DNA of 64,000 nucleotides from Halorubrum vacuolatum. Its GTDB lineage: Archaea > Halobacteriota > Halobacteria > Halobacteriales > Haloferacaceae. Below the pieces are notes generated by a model. That model did no database searches and was not told where the DNA came from. It saw only the letters and a program-made list of their open reading frames with translations. Position 1 is the first letter of the stretch; every line of letters starts with the position of its first letter. The translations under genes were made by a program, and so were the position numbers. Positions 42,750-51,239 of the stretch are shown in pieces. The stretch lies in assembly GCF_900188065.1 (NCBI RefSeq), contig NZ_FZNQ01000002.1, positions 248,001 through 312,000 on the forward strand, written 5' to 3'.

Positions 42750-43856
42750 ATGACAGCACGGAGGCGGTCGGCGAAGACGCAGTCGGACGGTGGAAGCGAG
42801 GACACAACCACTATCGGTGATCGTGATAGCGACCGCGTCGTCAACGACGATGTGACGGTCTCTTTCGACGGCGGACGGGTCGAAGCCGCGACCACGGAGA
42901 CGGACGCGTTGCCCGCCGCGTCGGGGACTGGTGACGAACTCGCGGGCGACTCGGGTATCGCCGACGTCGACCGAATGGTCGATGAGGGCGATGCGTCAGC
43001 CGAGGACGAAGACGCCATCCGTGAGTCGATGAGCGGCCTCACCGAACTGCACGACGCCGCCGTCGAGGTCGTCGATGGGACCGACGACATCGCCGAACTC
43101 TCGGCCGAGCAGTTCCGCGGGATGCAGCAGGTGAGCGACGAGGTCGCCACGATGAGCGCCGCCGTCGAGGAGGTCGCCTCCTCCGCGGAGGAAGTTGCCA
43201 ACGAGGCCGACGCGGTAAACGAACTCACCGCGGAGGGCCGAACCGCCGCGGGGGATGCACGCGAGGCGATGGATCGGATCGATGAGACCGCGGAGGCCCT
43301 CGGGAACCGGGTGGAAGCGATCGAAGCCACCGTCTCGGAGATCGACGAGATGGTCGAGGCGATCAACGCGATCGCCGAACGAACGAACCTGCTCGCGCTC
43401 AACGCCTCCATCGAGGCGGCGCGCGCGGGCGAGGCCGGTGCCGGATTTGCGGTCGTCGCCGAGGAGGTGAAAAAGCTCGCCGAGGAGGCACAGGGCCGAA
43501 CGGGCGCGATCGAGGAGCTCGTCGAATCGATCGACTCACACACCCACGGCGCGGTCGTTGAACTCGAAGCCAACGAGGATGCGGTCGCCGACGGAAAGGA
43601 TGAGGTCGACGCCGCCGCGGGCAAACTCACTGATATCGACGACTCAATGACCGAACTATCGGCCGGGATCGGCGAGGTGGCGGCCGCGACCGACGAGCAG
43701 GCCGCGAGCACGGAGGAAGTCGCGGCGATGGTCGATCAGACCGCGAGCAACGCCGCGGAGATCCGAAACGAAACCGACGAGATCAGCGAGGCGGTGCAAC
43801 GGCAGGCCGCGATGATCGTCCAAGTGAGCGACGGGATCGAGGAGATCGTCGACTGA
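42750..43856 (+). CDS. Soluble methyl-accepting-chemotaxis-like signalling protein
   Basis: This is a 368-aa protein with no transmembrane helix and no recognisable sensor domain. An acidic, probably disordered N-terminus (about 1-90) is followed by a long antiparallel coiled coil with the MCP hairpin tip (AERTNLLALNASIEAARAGE, about 209-228, then GAGFAVVAEEVKKLAEE) that contacts CheA/CheW in transducers. Flanking heptads are Ala/Glu rich with E-E or Q-E pairs suitable for methylation. No che or flagellar gene is nearby. ATG 42750 is favoured by protein-like codon use and a CTTACC TATA-like tract at about 42721. A second TATA (GCTTAAAAAC, 42647-42656) fits the longer ATG at 42678. Confidence 0.88.
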   Translation: MTARRRSAKTQSDGGSEDTTTIGDRDSDRVVNDDVTVSFDGGRVEAATTETDALPAASGTGDELAGDSGIADVDRMVDEGDASAEDEDAIRESMSGLTELHDAAVEVVDGTDDIAELSAEQFRGMQQVSDEVATMSAAVEEVASSAEEVANEADAVNELTAEGRTAAGDAREAMDRIDETAEALGNRVEAIEATVSEIDEMVEAINAIAERTNLLALNASIEAARAGEAGAGFAVVAEEVKKLAEEAQGRTGAIEELVESIDSHTHGAVVELEANEDAVADGKDEVDAAAGKLTDIDDSMTELSAGIGEVAAATDEQAASTEEVAAMVDQTASNAAEIRNETDEISEAVQRQAAMIVQVSDGIEEIVD

Positions 43857-43933
43857 GCGGGCGACCCCGATCGCCGTCGGTTCCCCTTCGCCGGGATCCG
43901 AACGGATTTTTAACCCGGTCCGAAACCATTCGT

Positions 43934-45118
43934 GTGAACTGGCGGTACGCCCACACGGCCCTCGTGCTCTGTACGCTCGCGTTCACCGCCACGATGGTCG
44001 CTCGGCTCGTTATCAGCCCGCTGGTCCCGGCGATCACCGACGCCTTCGAGGTGCGAAACGCCACGGTCGGGCTGGCGCTTTCGGGCATGTGGTTGGCGTA
44101 CGCGCTCGCGCAGTTCCCATCCGGCGTGCTCGGGGACCGATACGGCGAACGAGCCGTGATCCTGACCGCCGTCGGCGCCACGGCTGTCGCCTCGTTGCTG
44201 CTCGCGGCCTCGCCGACCATCGGGGTGTTCATGATCTTTACCGTCGTGTTGGGCGCGGGTGCCGGGCTCCACTACTCGGTCGCGACGACCTATCTCACGA
44301 AGCAGTTCGACGACATCGGCCGGGCGATCGGGGTGCACGTCGCCGGCGGGCCGATAGCGGGGCTCGCTGCACCCCCGGCGGCCGCCCTCGTCGGTGCCCG
44401 CTACGGGTGGCGGACGGGGGTCGCCCTCGGCACGCTCGTCGCCCTGCCGGTGTTCGTCCTCTTCGCGTGGCGGATCCGTCCGACTGAGCCGGTCCGACCG
44501 GATCAGCCGCTCCGCGAGCGGTTCGCAACCGGACCCCTGGTCGACCTGCTTTCACGGCCGTCGATCCGATACACGACCGTGCTTGCCACGCTCGGCGCGT
44601 TCACTTGGCAGGCGACCGCATCGTTCCTCCCGACGTTTCTGGAGGTGCAGGGCGGCCTGTCGACGGCCCTCTCTGCGCTCCTCTTCTCGCTGTATTTCCT
44701 CGTACATGGGGGTACCCAACCGGTCACGGGGGCGCTCTCGGATCGCTTCGATCGCGACACCGCGGCGATGCTGACGATGGGAACCGGTGTCCTCGGATAC
44801 GGGTTGTTGGTTCTGGCCGGACGGAGCGACGCGGGCCTCGTCCCGTTGCTCGTCGCCGTGTTGCTCGTCGGCCTCGCGATGTCGTGGGGCGCGCCCGTCC
44901 AGTCACGGTTCATGGACCACCTCTCGGAGGCGGAGCGTGGAGCCGGCTTCGGGCTCGTGCGCACCGTCTACATGGTCATCGGCGCGTCGGGCAGCGTCGT
45001 CGTCGGCGCGCTCGCCGACGTCGCCGGATGGGATGCCGCGTTCGGATTGCTTGCGCTCGTGATGGCGGTGGGCATGACGACGCTGCTCGCGAATCGGTTG
45101 CTCGCGTTCGACCTGTGA
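43934..45118 (+). CDS. MFS transporter
   Basis: This is a 394-aa, 12-helix protein with a GTG start. MFS motif A is QFPSGVLGDRYGERAVI, and the second-half equivalent is QPVTGALSDRFDRDTAAM. It resembles the YnfM/Bcr-type or CynX-type permeases. The substrate is unknown. It converges on the glycerophosphodiesterase gene with only 8 bp between the stops, so the transcripts must overlap. Confidence 0.87.
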   Translation: MNWRYAHTALVLCTLAFTATMVARLVISPLVPAITDAFEVRNATVGLALSGMWLAYALAQFPSGVLGDRYGERAVILTAVGATAVASLLLAASPTIGVFMIFTVVLGAGAGLHYSVATTYLTKQFDDIGRAIGVHVAGGPIAGLAAPPAAALVGARYGWRTGVALGTLVALPVFVLFAWRIRPTEPVRPDQPLRERFATGPLVDLLSRPSIRYTTVLATLGAFTWQATASFLPTFLEVQGGLSTALSALLFSLYFLVHGGTQPVTGALSDRFDRDTAAMLTMGTGVLGYGLLVLAGRSDAGLVPLLVAVLLVGLAMSWGAPVQSRFMDHLSEAERGAGFGLVRTVYMVIGASGSVVVGALADVAGWDAAFGLLALVMAVGMTTLLANRLLAFDL

Positions 45119-45126
45119 CTTCGTCC

Positions 45127-45903
45127 CTAGCGCGCTCGCTTCGCCACGAGGTTGGGGTCGTCAACCATGATCCCGTCGACGCCGCGCTCGCGAAGCCCCA
45201 CCACGTCGCTTGGTGTCTCGGCGGTCCAGACGTTCACCCGGAGCCCGAACGCGTGTGCGAGCGCGACGACGTCGGAGCCCAACGCGATCGTTTCCTCCGT
45301 GTCGAGCCCCGCGTCCAATCGTTCGAGCGCGGCGGGCAGCCGAAGGTTCCCCGGATCCGACCAGGTCTCCACCAGTTCCATCGACGGGTGAAACGCCTCC
45401 GCGTCGAGGTCGCCGGCCAACGCCAGTCGCTCGTCGATCGGCTGCACCTTGTGACACAACACCGCGAGCGGCGCATCGGGGGCGACCGCCCGGATCTCGC
45501 GGATCGCATCGTCATAAAACGACGAATAAAGGGCGTCCGTTCCGTGCGCTCGGCACGCGTTGACGACCTCCTCGCCGATCCCGTCCTCCTTCAGCTCGAC
45601 GTTGAGGAGAACGCCATCCGGGACGGCCGCGAGCAGCTCGTCGAACGTCGGGATCGGCTCGCGAGAGTCCGCCACGGTGAGTCGTTTCAACGTTCCGAGC
45701 GAGGTCTCGTCGATCCGTCCCTCCCCGTCGGTCACGCGGTCCAATTCGTCGTCGTGGAAGACGACGAGTTCGCCGGTTCCGCACCTGCGGACGTCGATCT
45801 CGACCGCGTCCGTGCGTTTCGCGGCCGCACGGACCGCGCCGACCGTGTTCTCCGGGTATGTATCGGCAAACCCACGGTGGGCGAAGATCTGCGGCGCGGT
45901 CAT
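45127..45903 (-). CDS. ugpQ: Glycerophosphodiester phosphodiesterase
   Basis: This is a 258-aa GDPD TIM-barrel protein. AHRGFADTYPENTVGA carries the catalytic His and metal Glu, and AVEIDVRRCGTGELVVFHDDELDR gives the second metal site and catalytic His. MVDDPNLVAKRAR is the typical C-terminus. It hydrolyses glycerophosphodiesters to glycerol-3-phosphate and an alcohol and is probably cytoplasmic, since no signal is seen. A GCTTTTAATACT box about 32 nt upstream on the minus strand would leave a 5-nt leader. Confidence 0.92.
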   Translation of the reverse strand: MTAPQIFAHRGFADTYPENTVGAVRAAAKRTDAVEIDVRRCGTGELVVFHDDELDRVTDGEGRIDETSLGTLKRLTVADSREPIPTFDELLAAVPDGVLLNVELKEDGIGEEVVNACRAHGTDALYSSFYDDAIREIRAVAPDAPLAVLCHKVQPIDERLALAGDLDAEAFHPSMELVETWSDPGNLRLPAALERLDAGLDTEETIALGSDVVALAHAFGLRVNVWTAETPSDVVGLRERGVDGIMVDDPNLVAKRAR

Positions 45904-45995
45904 CGGTTACCGACGATACGACGGGGGAGTATTAAAAGCGTCCGCAGGCGGCGTCCGTACAGGACCCCCGCCTTCCCGAGAGGACAGTACCGGAA

Positions 45996-47189
45996 CTACC
46001 GTCTCCCGAGCAGGATAGCGCCCACGGTAGCGAGGAAAACCGCCAACGCGGTCACGCCGACCCCAAAGCCGGGTGCTGAGACGTCGGTTGCATCGTCATC
46101 CGGTTCGGGTGCCGCTTCGGCGTCGTCGTCCGGTTCGGGTGTCGCTTCGGCGACGTCATCCTCGTCCGTACCCTCGTCATCGGCGGCCACTTCTTGATAC
46201 GTTTCGGCGGCGTCGGCGAGCGTCCGTGTCGATTCCACGACGCTACGCGGGGCGGGCTGGTTGAGGTAGTGGACCTCCATCTCAACCGTATTGCCCTCGA
46301 TTCCGGCCGTCGTCTGCGCGTAGGGCTCCTCGTCGATGATCCCGGCGGTTTCGCCGGTCACGAGGATCAACTCGGGGTCCGCCTCGATCACGACTTCGTC
46401 AGAGAGCTGTGGGTATCCGGTGTGTTCGGCGGCCGCGACGTTGTCCGTCCCGCCGATAGTCATGATCTCGTCGGTGAACGTGTCGCCCGCGACGACGAAG
46501 CCGTCACCGAGCGGATAGAGCGCAGCGGGACGGTCGAACTCCGCCGTGCGTTCCTCGACGGTTTCGACCTCCTCGTACATCCACGTGTTCGTCTCCTCGG
46601 CTTCCGCGCACGCATCGGCTACCTTGCCGATGGTATCAGTCTTGTCGGCGATGTCGTCGACGTCTTTCGCCTCGGTGAAATGATAGACGGTATGGCCATC
46701 GTTTCGAAGCGGCTCGACGTCCTCGGCGGAGGCGTTCGGCGCGAGGATCAGATCAGGGTCCGCGTCGGCAACCAGCTCGCGATCGATCCCGAACTCGGCG
46801 GAGACATCCTGTTTCTCCGCTGCCCCATCGAGATACGCCGCGAACTGCGTCACGCCAACCACCCGATCCTCCACGCCGAACTCCCACAACACCTGTGCGG
46901 CCGAGGGGTTCGTGGTCACGATCCGCTCCGGGGGTTCCTCGATCGTCAGCTCCTCGCCGGTCGCGTCGGTGATCGTGAGCGGGAACTCACAGGTCGGTGC
47001 GGTGGTATCGGCGGTCGCCTCACCGCCTTCAAGGCCGTTCGCGCCGCCATCGATGTCAGCGACGTCCGCATCCGCGCCATCGCCGGCAACGATCGCGGAT
47101 GGCCCAGATCCCGTCGCCACGCCCGCCGTGCCACCCACGAGGGCGGTCACGACGATGGCGGCGACGAGGATCGCGTTAATCCGTGTCAT
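45996..47189 (-). CDS. btuF: PGF-CTERM-anchored corrinoid/iron-siderophore binding protein (BtuF-like)
   Basis: This is a 397-aa ABC-type substrate-binding protein. It has a Sec-type signal (MTRINAILVAAIVVTALVGG), an acidic linker, then a class III binding fold: PERIVTTNPSAAQVLWEFGV, VGVTQFAAYL, PDLILAPNASAEDVEPL, and GGTDNVAAAEHTGYPQLSDE. A Thr/Pro/Asp-rich linker with a 10-residue duplication (EPDDDAEA / EPDDDATD) precedes the C-terminal APGFGVGVTALAVFLATVGA tail, a PGF-CTERM archaeosortase sorting signal. The divergent btuC-btuD operon makes this the receptor of that importer; iron chelate as cargo is possible. Confidence 0.9.
   Translation of the reverse strand: MTRINAILVAAIVVTALVGGTAGVATGSGPSAIVAGDGADADVADIDGGANGLEGGEATADTTAPTCEFPLTITDATGEELTIEEPPERIVTTNPSAAQVLWEFGVEDRVVGVTQFAAYLDGAAEKQDVSAEFGIDRELVADADPDLILAPNASAEDVEPLRNDGHTVYHFTEAKDVDDIADKTDTIGKVADACAEAEETNTWMYEEVETVEERTAEFDRPAALYPLGDGFVVAGDTFTDEIMTIGGTDNVAAAEHTGYPQLSDEVVIEADPELILVTGETAGIIDEEPYAQTTAGIEGNTVEMEVHYLNQPAPRSVVESTRTLADAAETYQEVAADDEGTDEDDVAEATPEPDDDAEAAPEPDDDATDVSAPGFGVGVTALAVFLATVGAILLGRR
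46091..46150 (-). repeat. 30-bp tandem duplication within btuF
   Basis: Two imperfect 30-bp units encode the repeated Glu-Pro-Asp-Asp-Asp-rich linker just before the PGF-CTERM tail. The period is a multiple of three, so the frame is kept. Confidence 0.8.
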
Positions 47190-47218
47190 CGTCCTATCGA
47201 CGCCCCGCGCCCAATAAG

Positions 47219-47224
47219 TATTTA
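47219..47224. promoter_or_regulatory. Shared TATA element between divergent btuF and btuC
   Basis: TATTTA within AAGTATTTACC reads GGTAAATACTT on the other strand. Its centre is about 30 nt from the btuC ATG (47252) and 32 nt from the btuF ATG (47189). It is the only clear TATA element in the 62-bp gap. Confidence 0.5.
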
Positions 47225-47251
47225 CCTACTACAATTTCTGTTGAAGTACGA

Positions 47252-48394
47252 ATGCGCGTCGTGCGGCGAGCCGCCGGATGGTCGGGGGCGTTAGCCGCGG
47301 TGCTCGTGGCGGTGGTGGTCGTCAGCGCCGGGATCGGTCCGGTCCGGATCCCGCCGGCGGAGGTCGTGAAAGTCGTCTTGAACGCCCTCGTCGTCCCCGC
47401 CGGCATCGAGACGGGCTCACGCGGAGCCGGCACGCTCACGCTCCCTACCCTTGAGGTGGTCTACACGTCGCCGTTCGCGTTCCCGGTCGCCGACGTTCAC
47501 CACCGGATCGTCATGTACGTTCGGCTGCCGCGGATCCTGCTCGCTGCGACCGTCGGGTTCGCGCTCGCGGCCGCGGGTACCGTGATGCAGGGCTTCTTTC
47601 GAAACCCCATGGCCGACCCCTCGATCATCGGCGTCTCCTCCGGCGCCGCCGTCGGCGCGGTCGGGTTCATCGTGCTCCCGATCTCGCTTTCGGCGACGGT
47701 CGCGCTTCCACTCGTCGGCGCCGTCGACCTCGGGATCTCCCGTGGCGTGGGAGTGAGCCTGTTTGCGTTCATCGGCGCGCTCGCGGCCGCGTTCGTGGTC
47801 TACGCCATCGCGACACGTCACGGACGGACGCCGGTCGCGACGCTCCTGCTCGCCGGCATCGCCGTCCAGACGTTCCTCGGCGCGGTCATCTCCTATCTGC
47901 AGCTACAGGCCGGCGAGTCGTTGCGACAGATCGTCGCCTGGCTGATGGGTCACCTCTCGGCGGCCTCCTGGGGCGACGTCGCCGTGACGGCCGTGCTCGT
48001 CCCGCCGCTTTTCCTGCTGCTGCTCGTGCACGCCCGGGACCTCAACGTGTTGCTGCTCGGCGAGGAGGAGGCTCAGGGGCTCGGGATCGAAGTCGAGCGC
48101 ACGAAGCGGATCCTGCTCGGGGCCTCAGCGCTCATCACCGCCGCGGGGGTCGCCTTCGCCGGCGTCATCGGCTTCGTCGGGCTGATCATTCCCCACATGC
48201 TCCGGCTTGTCGTCGGGCCGGATCATCGGGTGTTGCTCCCGACGGCCGCGCTCGCCGGCGGGTCGTTCCTCGTCGCCGCCGACACGCTCGCCCGTTCGGG
48301 GAGCGCGGAGGTGCCGGTCGGGATCGTCACCGCGGCGGTCGGCGCCCCGTTTTTCATCTACCTGCTCATGAGTCGGGAGGTGCACGAGCTGTGA
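47252..48394 (+). CDS. btuC: Corrinoid ABC transporter permease BtuC
   Basis: This is a 380-aa FecCD-family permease with about nine to ten helices. Family marks are LPRILLAATVGFALAAAGTVMQG, NPMADPSIIGVSSGA, LAGIAVQTFLGAVISYLQL, WLMGHLSAASW and GFVGLIIPHMLRLVVGPDHR (the ATPase-coupling loop). ATG 47252 follows the shared TATA and begins just before helix 1. The stop overlaps the btuD GTG by four bases (GTGA). Confidence 0.93.
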   Translation: MRVVRRAAGWSGALAAVLVAVVVVSAGIGPVRIPPAEVVKVVLNALVVPAGIETGSRGAGTLTLPTLEVVYTSPFAFPVADVHHRIVMYVRLPRILLAATVGFALAAAGTVMQGFFRNPMADPSIIGVSSGAAVGAVGFIVLPISLSATVALPLVGAVDLGISRGVGVSLFAFIGALAAAFVVYAIATRHGRTPVATLLLAGIAVQTFLGAVISYLQLQAGESLRQIVAWLMGHLSAASWGDVAVTAVLVPPLFLLLLVHARDLNVLLLGEEEAQGLGIEVERTKRILLGASALITAAGVAFAGVIGFVGLIIPHMLRLVVGPDHRVLLPTAALAGGSFLVAADTLARSGSAEVPVGIVTAAVGAPFFIYLLMSREVHEL

Positions 48395-49584
48395 GCGACC
48401 CGATGATCGAGGTCCGTGAACTCACGGTCGCCTTCGGCGACGAGCCGGTGTTTTCGGACGTCGACCTGACCGTCGACCGTGGCACCTTCGTCGGACTCGT
48501 CGGCCCGAACGGCGCGGGAAAGACCACGCTGCTGCGGGCGATCAAGGGCACGCTGAAACCTGACCGCGGAACGGTCCGGCTCGCGGGCGACCCGCTCTCG
48601 ACGCTTTCGGCGAAGGCGGTCGGTCGGCGGGTCGCGAGCGTCCCGCAATCGACGACGCTCTCGTTCGACTTTCCGGTGCGGAACGTCGTCGAGATGGGTC
48701 GGACGCCCCACATCGGTCGGTTCGGAAGCCACGACGCCGACGATGTCAGCGCGGTCGAGGAGGCGATGGCTGCTACGGGGGTCGCCCGGTTCGCCGATCG
48801 CCCGATCACCGAGGTGTCCGGTGGGGAGCGCGGACGGGTGCTGCTCGCGCGCGCCATCGCACAGGGGACGCCCGCGCTTCTCCTCGATGAACCGACCGCG
48901 AGCCTCGACGTGAATCACGCCGTTCGGACCCTCGAGTTGGTCCGTGGGTTCGTCGACGACGGGCGAACCGCGGTCGCCGCGATCCACGACCTCGAGATGG
49001 CCGCACGGTACTGTGACGTGGTCGTCCTCATCGCCGACGGGGGGATTCAGGCGGTCGGTGCCCCTCATGAGGTGTTCACCGCCGAGTCGATCCGCGCGTC
49101 TTTCGACGCCGAGGCGTTCGTCGGCACCGACCCGACGACGGGATCGCCGGCCGTCACCACGTATCCCACGAGCGAGACCGACCCGCGGCGCGTGCACGTC
49201 GTCGGGATCGGACGACCCACGGCGCGTGTGGTCGCACGCCTCGTCGCGGCCGGACACGACCTCTCGGTGGGCGTGGTTCCCGCAACCGGCGCGGTCGCGG
49301 GGGTCGCCGCCGACGCCGACGTTCCCGCGGTGACGGTTCCACCGTTTGAGGACCCGGAGCGGTCACAGGTCGCCGCGGCGGCCGATCTCGCCGCGGACGC
49401 CGACGTCGTGATCGTCGTCGGGGAGCCTCACGAGCACGTCCGGCCCGTCACGGAGACGGCGACGCCGACCGTGCAGGTTCCGGCGGACGTCGATCCGACG
49501 GAGCTGCTTGAGACGGTTGCGGCCGCAACGCCGGACGAGGGCGAGTCGACGGATCACCCCGACGGTTCGGCGGAAGCGGCGTGA
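48391..49584 (+). CDS. btuD: Corrinoid ABC transporter ATPase BtuD with C-terminal extension
   Basis: This is a 397-aa protein with a GTG start overlapping the btuC stop. The ABC domain (about 1-255) has Walker A GPNGAGKTTL, Q-loop region SVPQSTTLSF, signature VSGGERGRVLLARA, Walker B ALLLDEPTASLD and the His-switch IHDLEMAARY. Beyond the usual length (about 255 aa) there is an extra about 140-residue domain. It has a beta-alpha-beta start, RVHVVGIGRPTARVVARLV, and VVIVVGEPHEHV, suggesting a Rossmann-like fold of unknown ligand. I believe haloarchaeal BtuD proteins commonly carry this extension. Confidence 0.92.
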   Translation: MSDPMIEVRELTVAFGDEPVFSDVDLTVDRGTFVGLVGPNGAGKTTLLRAIKGTLKPDRGTVRLAGDPLSTLSAKAVGRRVASVPQSTTLSFDFPVRNVVEMGRTPHIGRFGSHDADDVSAVEEAMAATGVARFADRPITEVSGGERGRVLLARAIAQGTPALLLDEPTASLDVNHAVRTLELVRGFVDDGRTAVAAIHDLEMAARYCDVVVLIADGGIQAVGAPHEVFTAESIRASFDAEAFVGTDPTTGSPAVTTYPTSETDPRRVHVVGIGRPTARVVARLVAAGHDLSVGVVPATGAVAGVAADADVPAVTVPPFEDPERSQVAAAADLAADADVVIVVGEPHEHVRPVTETATPTVQVPADVDPTELLETVAAATPDEGESTDHPDGSAEAA

Positions 49585-49675
49585 ACAGGAGCCCGTCGAA
49601 CGGCGCGGATGAACGAGACGCCTACGAGCCCGACGAAGCGTCAAGCTTTATCCAGGTGACCGTCTGCATCCACCG

Positions 49676-50665
49676 ATGAGCGTTCCCTGTGTCGCCGTCG
49701 ATCGCGAGCGTGGCGAGGCCGTCCGCACACGGCTCGCTCAGGCGGACGTCCTCGACGGCGACCATCGGATCGAGGTGGTCGGGGACGTGATCTATCTCCC
49801 GGTCACGGACGCCGAGGCCGTCCCGCAAGCGCTCCGCGATCGGGTGGTCGAGCGCGATCCGGACGCCCGTGATCGGCCGCGGACGCCGGCCGAGATACTC
49901 GGCTATGAGCCCTCCCTGGAGCGGCTCGGCGACATCGTCATTCTCGATGAGGACGACCCGGATCGGGCCCGGGAGATCGCCGACGCGGTGATGACCTCCG
50001 ACATCCCGTGTGAGACCGTGGTGAATCGGGCCTCCCCCATCGAGGGCGAACTCCGCATCCGCGAGTGGGACGTCCTCGCGGGCAACGGAACCGAGACGAC
50101 CCACCGCGAGTACGGTCACGAGTTTCGACTGGACGTCGCGTCCGTCTACTTCTCCCCTCGGCTGGCGACGGACCGTCATCGGGTGATCAGTCGAGTGGAG
50201 GCGGACGAGACGGTCATCGACATGTTCGCCGGGGTCGGTCCGTATGCCATCCCCATGGCCTCACGTGGGGCGGACGTCATCGCCTGTGATCTGAACGAGG
50301 TCGCGATCGAGTACCTCATCGAAAACGCCGCCCGGAACGGCGTTGCCGACCGCGTGACGGCGATCGCCGGCGACGTGCGCGACCTCCCGACGGAGTACGC
50401 GGACACCGCCGATCGACTCGTGATGAACCTCCCGCACTCGGCCGACGAGTTCCTCGACGTCGCGGTCGCGCTCGCGGGCGACTCCTGTGTGATCCATTAT
50501 TACGACATCCAACACGAGGACGACCCCTTCGGTCCGGGCATCGCGGCGATCCGTGAGGCGGCCGGCGATGCGTACGCCGTCGCCGTCGAAGCCGAGCGTG
50601 TCGTCCGATCGTACGCGCCCCACGAGCACAACGTGCGGCTGGACGTGCGGCTTACGTCTCGTTGA
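49676..50665 (+). CDS. trm5: tRNA (guanine37-N1)-methyltransferase Trm5
   Basis: This is a 329-aa class I SAM methyltransferase that methylates G37 next to the anticodon. The N-terminal D1 domain (about 1-60, VPCVAVDRERGEAVRTRLA) and the linker GHEFRLDVASVYFSPRLATDRHR are present. The SAM motif is VIDMFAGVGPYAIPMASRGA, and MNLPHSADEFLD is the NLP catalytic motif of Trm5. A CTTTATCC TATA (about 49645) lies about 28 nt before the ATG. Confidence 0.94.
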   Translation: MSVPCVAVDRERGEAVRTRLAQADVLDGDHRIEVVGDVIYLPVTDAEAVPQALRDRVVERDPDARDRPRTPAEILGYEPSLERLGDIVILDEDDPDRAREIADAVMTSDIPCETVVNRASPIEGELRIREWDVLAGNGTETTHREYGHEFRLDVASVYFSPRLATDRHRVISRVEADETVIDMFAGVGPYAIPMASRGADVIACDLNEVAIEYLIENAARNGVADRVTAIAGDVRDLPTEYADTADRLVMNLPHSADEFLDVAVALAGDSCVIHYYDIQHEDDPFGPGIAAIREAAGDAYAVAVEAERVVRSYAPHEHNVRLDVRLTSR

Positions 50666-50712
50666 GGCGCTGCAGTCGCTCCGTCCGTTTCCATCATTCG
50701 AACGAAAACGCG

Positions 50713-50741
50713 CACCTCACCCGGTGGGGACGGGCGAGGTG
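50713..50741. terminator. 11-bp near-perfect inverted repeat after trm5
   Basis: CACCTCACCCG and CGGGCGAGGTG (one A-C mismatch) flank a 7-nt loop. It starts 48 bp past the trm5 stop. It is GC-rich with no T-run. Confidence 0.4.
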
Positions 50742-50876
50742 GCTACGGCCCGTGACATGACGAGGGTCCGCGGTCGTGTTCGCTCGGACCAGAGGCGACT
50801 TCGCGCTTGGGCACGCCGGAGACGTGGGATCACACACGACGACCGCGACCGACGGCTGACCGATGAATCCGCTATC

Positions 50877-50900
50877 GCCCGGTACGGGCTCCGACCGGGC
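50877..50900. repeat. Perfect 7-bp inverted repeat GCCCGGT-N10-ACCGGGC
   Basis: The second hairpin of the 574-bp gap lies about 80 bp upstream of the AT-rich island. Its role is unknown. Confidence 0.45.
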
Positions 50901-51000
50901 AGACGTCGCCGAGGGAGTCGATCCCCACCGTCACGGCACGCGACGACGCGGGTACACATTGAGACACGATCCCGGATCGATATTTAAAAATTGTCCTTAT

Positions 51001-51111
51001 ATGCACATTACTATCCTATATGTTATCGACGAGGGCGTATTGCATGAGCTAGTTCGCCGATTCTGTGATATAGTAGATCAATCGTCTAAAAATCTTCCGT
51101 TGGTGCATTAA
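51001..51111 (+). CDS. Possible 36-aa microprotein in the AT-rich island
   Basis: An ATG at 51001 opens a 36-codon frame encoding a peptide with an amphipathic hydrophobic first half (MHITILYVIDEGVLHELV) and a basic/polar end, finishing ...NLPLVH. Codon use is AT-rich, unlike the genes around it. A TATA-like TATTTAAAAA lies only 12-20 nt upstream, closer than usual for a leaderless start, so expression from this ATG is uncertain. The frame is also open upstream to an ATG at 50863 (82 aa), with no protein-like signal there. Confidence 0.25.
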   Translation: MHITILYVIDEGVLHELVRRFCDIVDQSSKNLPLVH

Positions 51112-51239
51112 ACCCTTCTTAAAACAACCCGGTCGGACAGCCAGAGGTGCACCTCCACCGTCGCCGTTGCGGTCGCTATAGTCCGTGAATCTCACACGAG
51201 CGGGCCCTCGCCGATGAAACGGAATGTGCCCTCGAAACG

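Larger units (their letters stand above)
50666..51239. other. 574-bp gap with hairpins and an AT-rich island; possible ncRNA
   Basis: This is the largest gap in the window. It lies between the end of trm5 and the end of the small wHTH gene (convergent neighbours). It contains an 11-bp inverted repeat at 50713-50741, a perfect 7-bp inverted repeat at 50877-50900, and an AT-rich island at about 50980-51125 with TATTTAAAAA (50981-50990), TTATATGC and further T/A tracts. No long coding frame looks convincing. A structured RNA or a decayed gene is possible. Confidence 0.5.

Noticed and set aside
44605-46197. A 530-codon + strand frame across the MFS end, glycerophosphodiesterase and btuF
   Set aside because: It overlaps three supported genes in the wrong frame or strand and is Arg-rich.
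47190-47251. Cobalamin riboswitch upstream of btuC
   Set aside because: The 62-bp gap is far too short and shows no B12-box-like sequence; no such riboswitch is expected in archaea.
50717-50959. An 80-codon minus-strand frame in the large gap
   Set aside because: It is very Arg/Ser-rich, has no hydrophobic core, and spans two inverted repeats; it looks like chance coding in GC-rich DNA.
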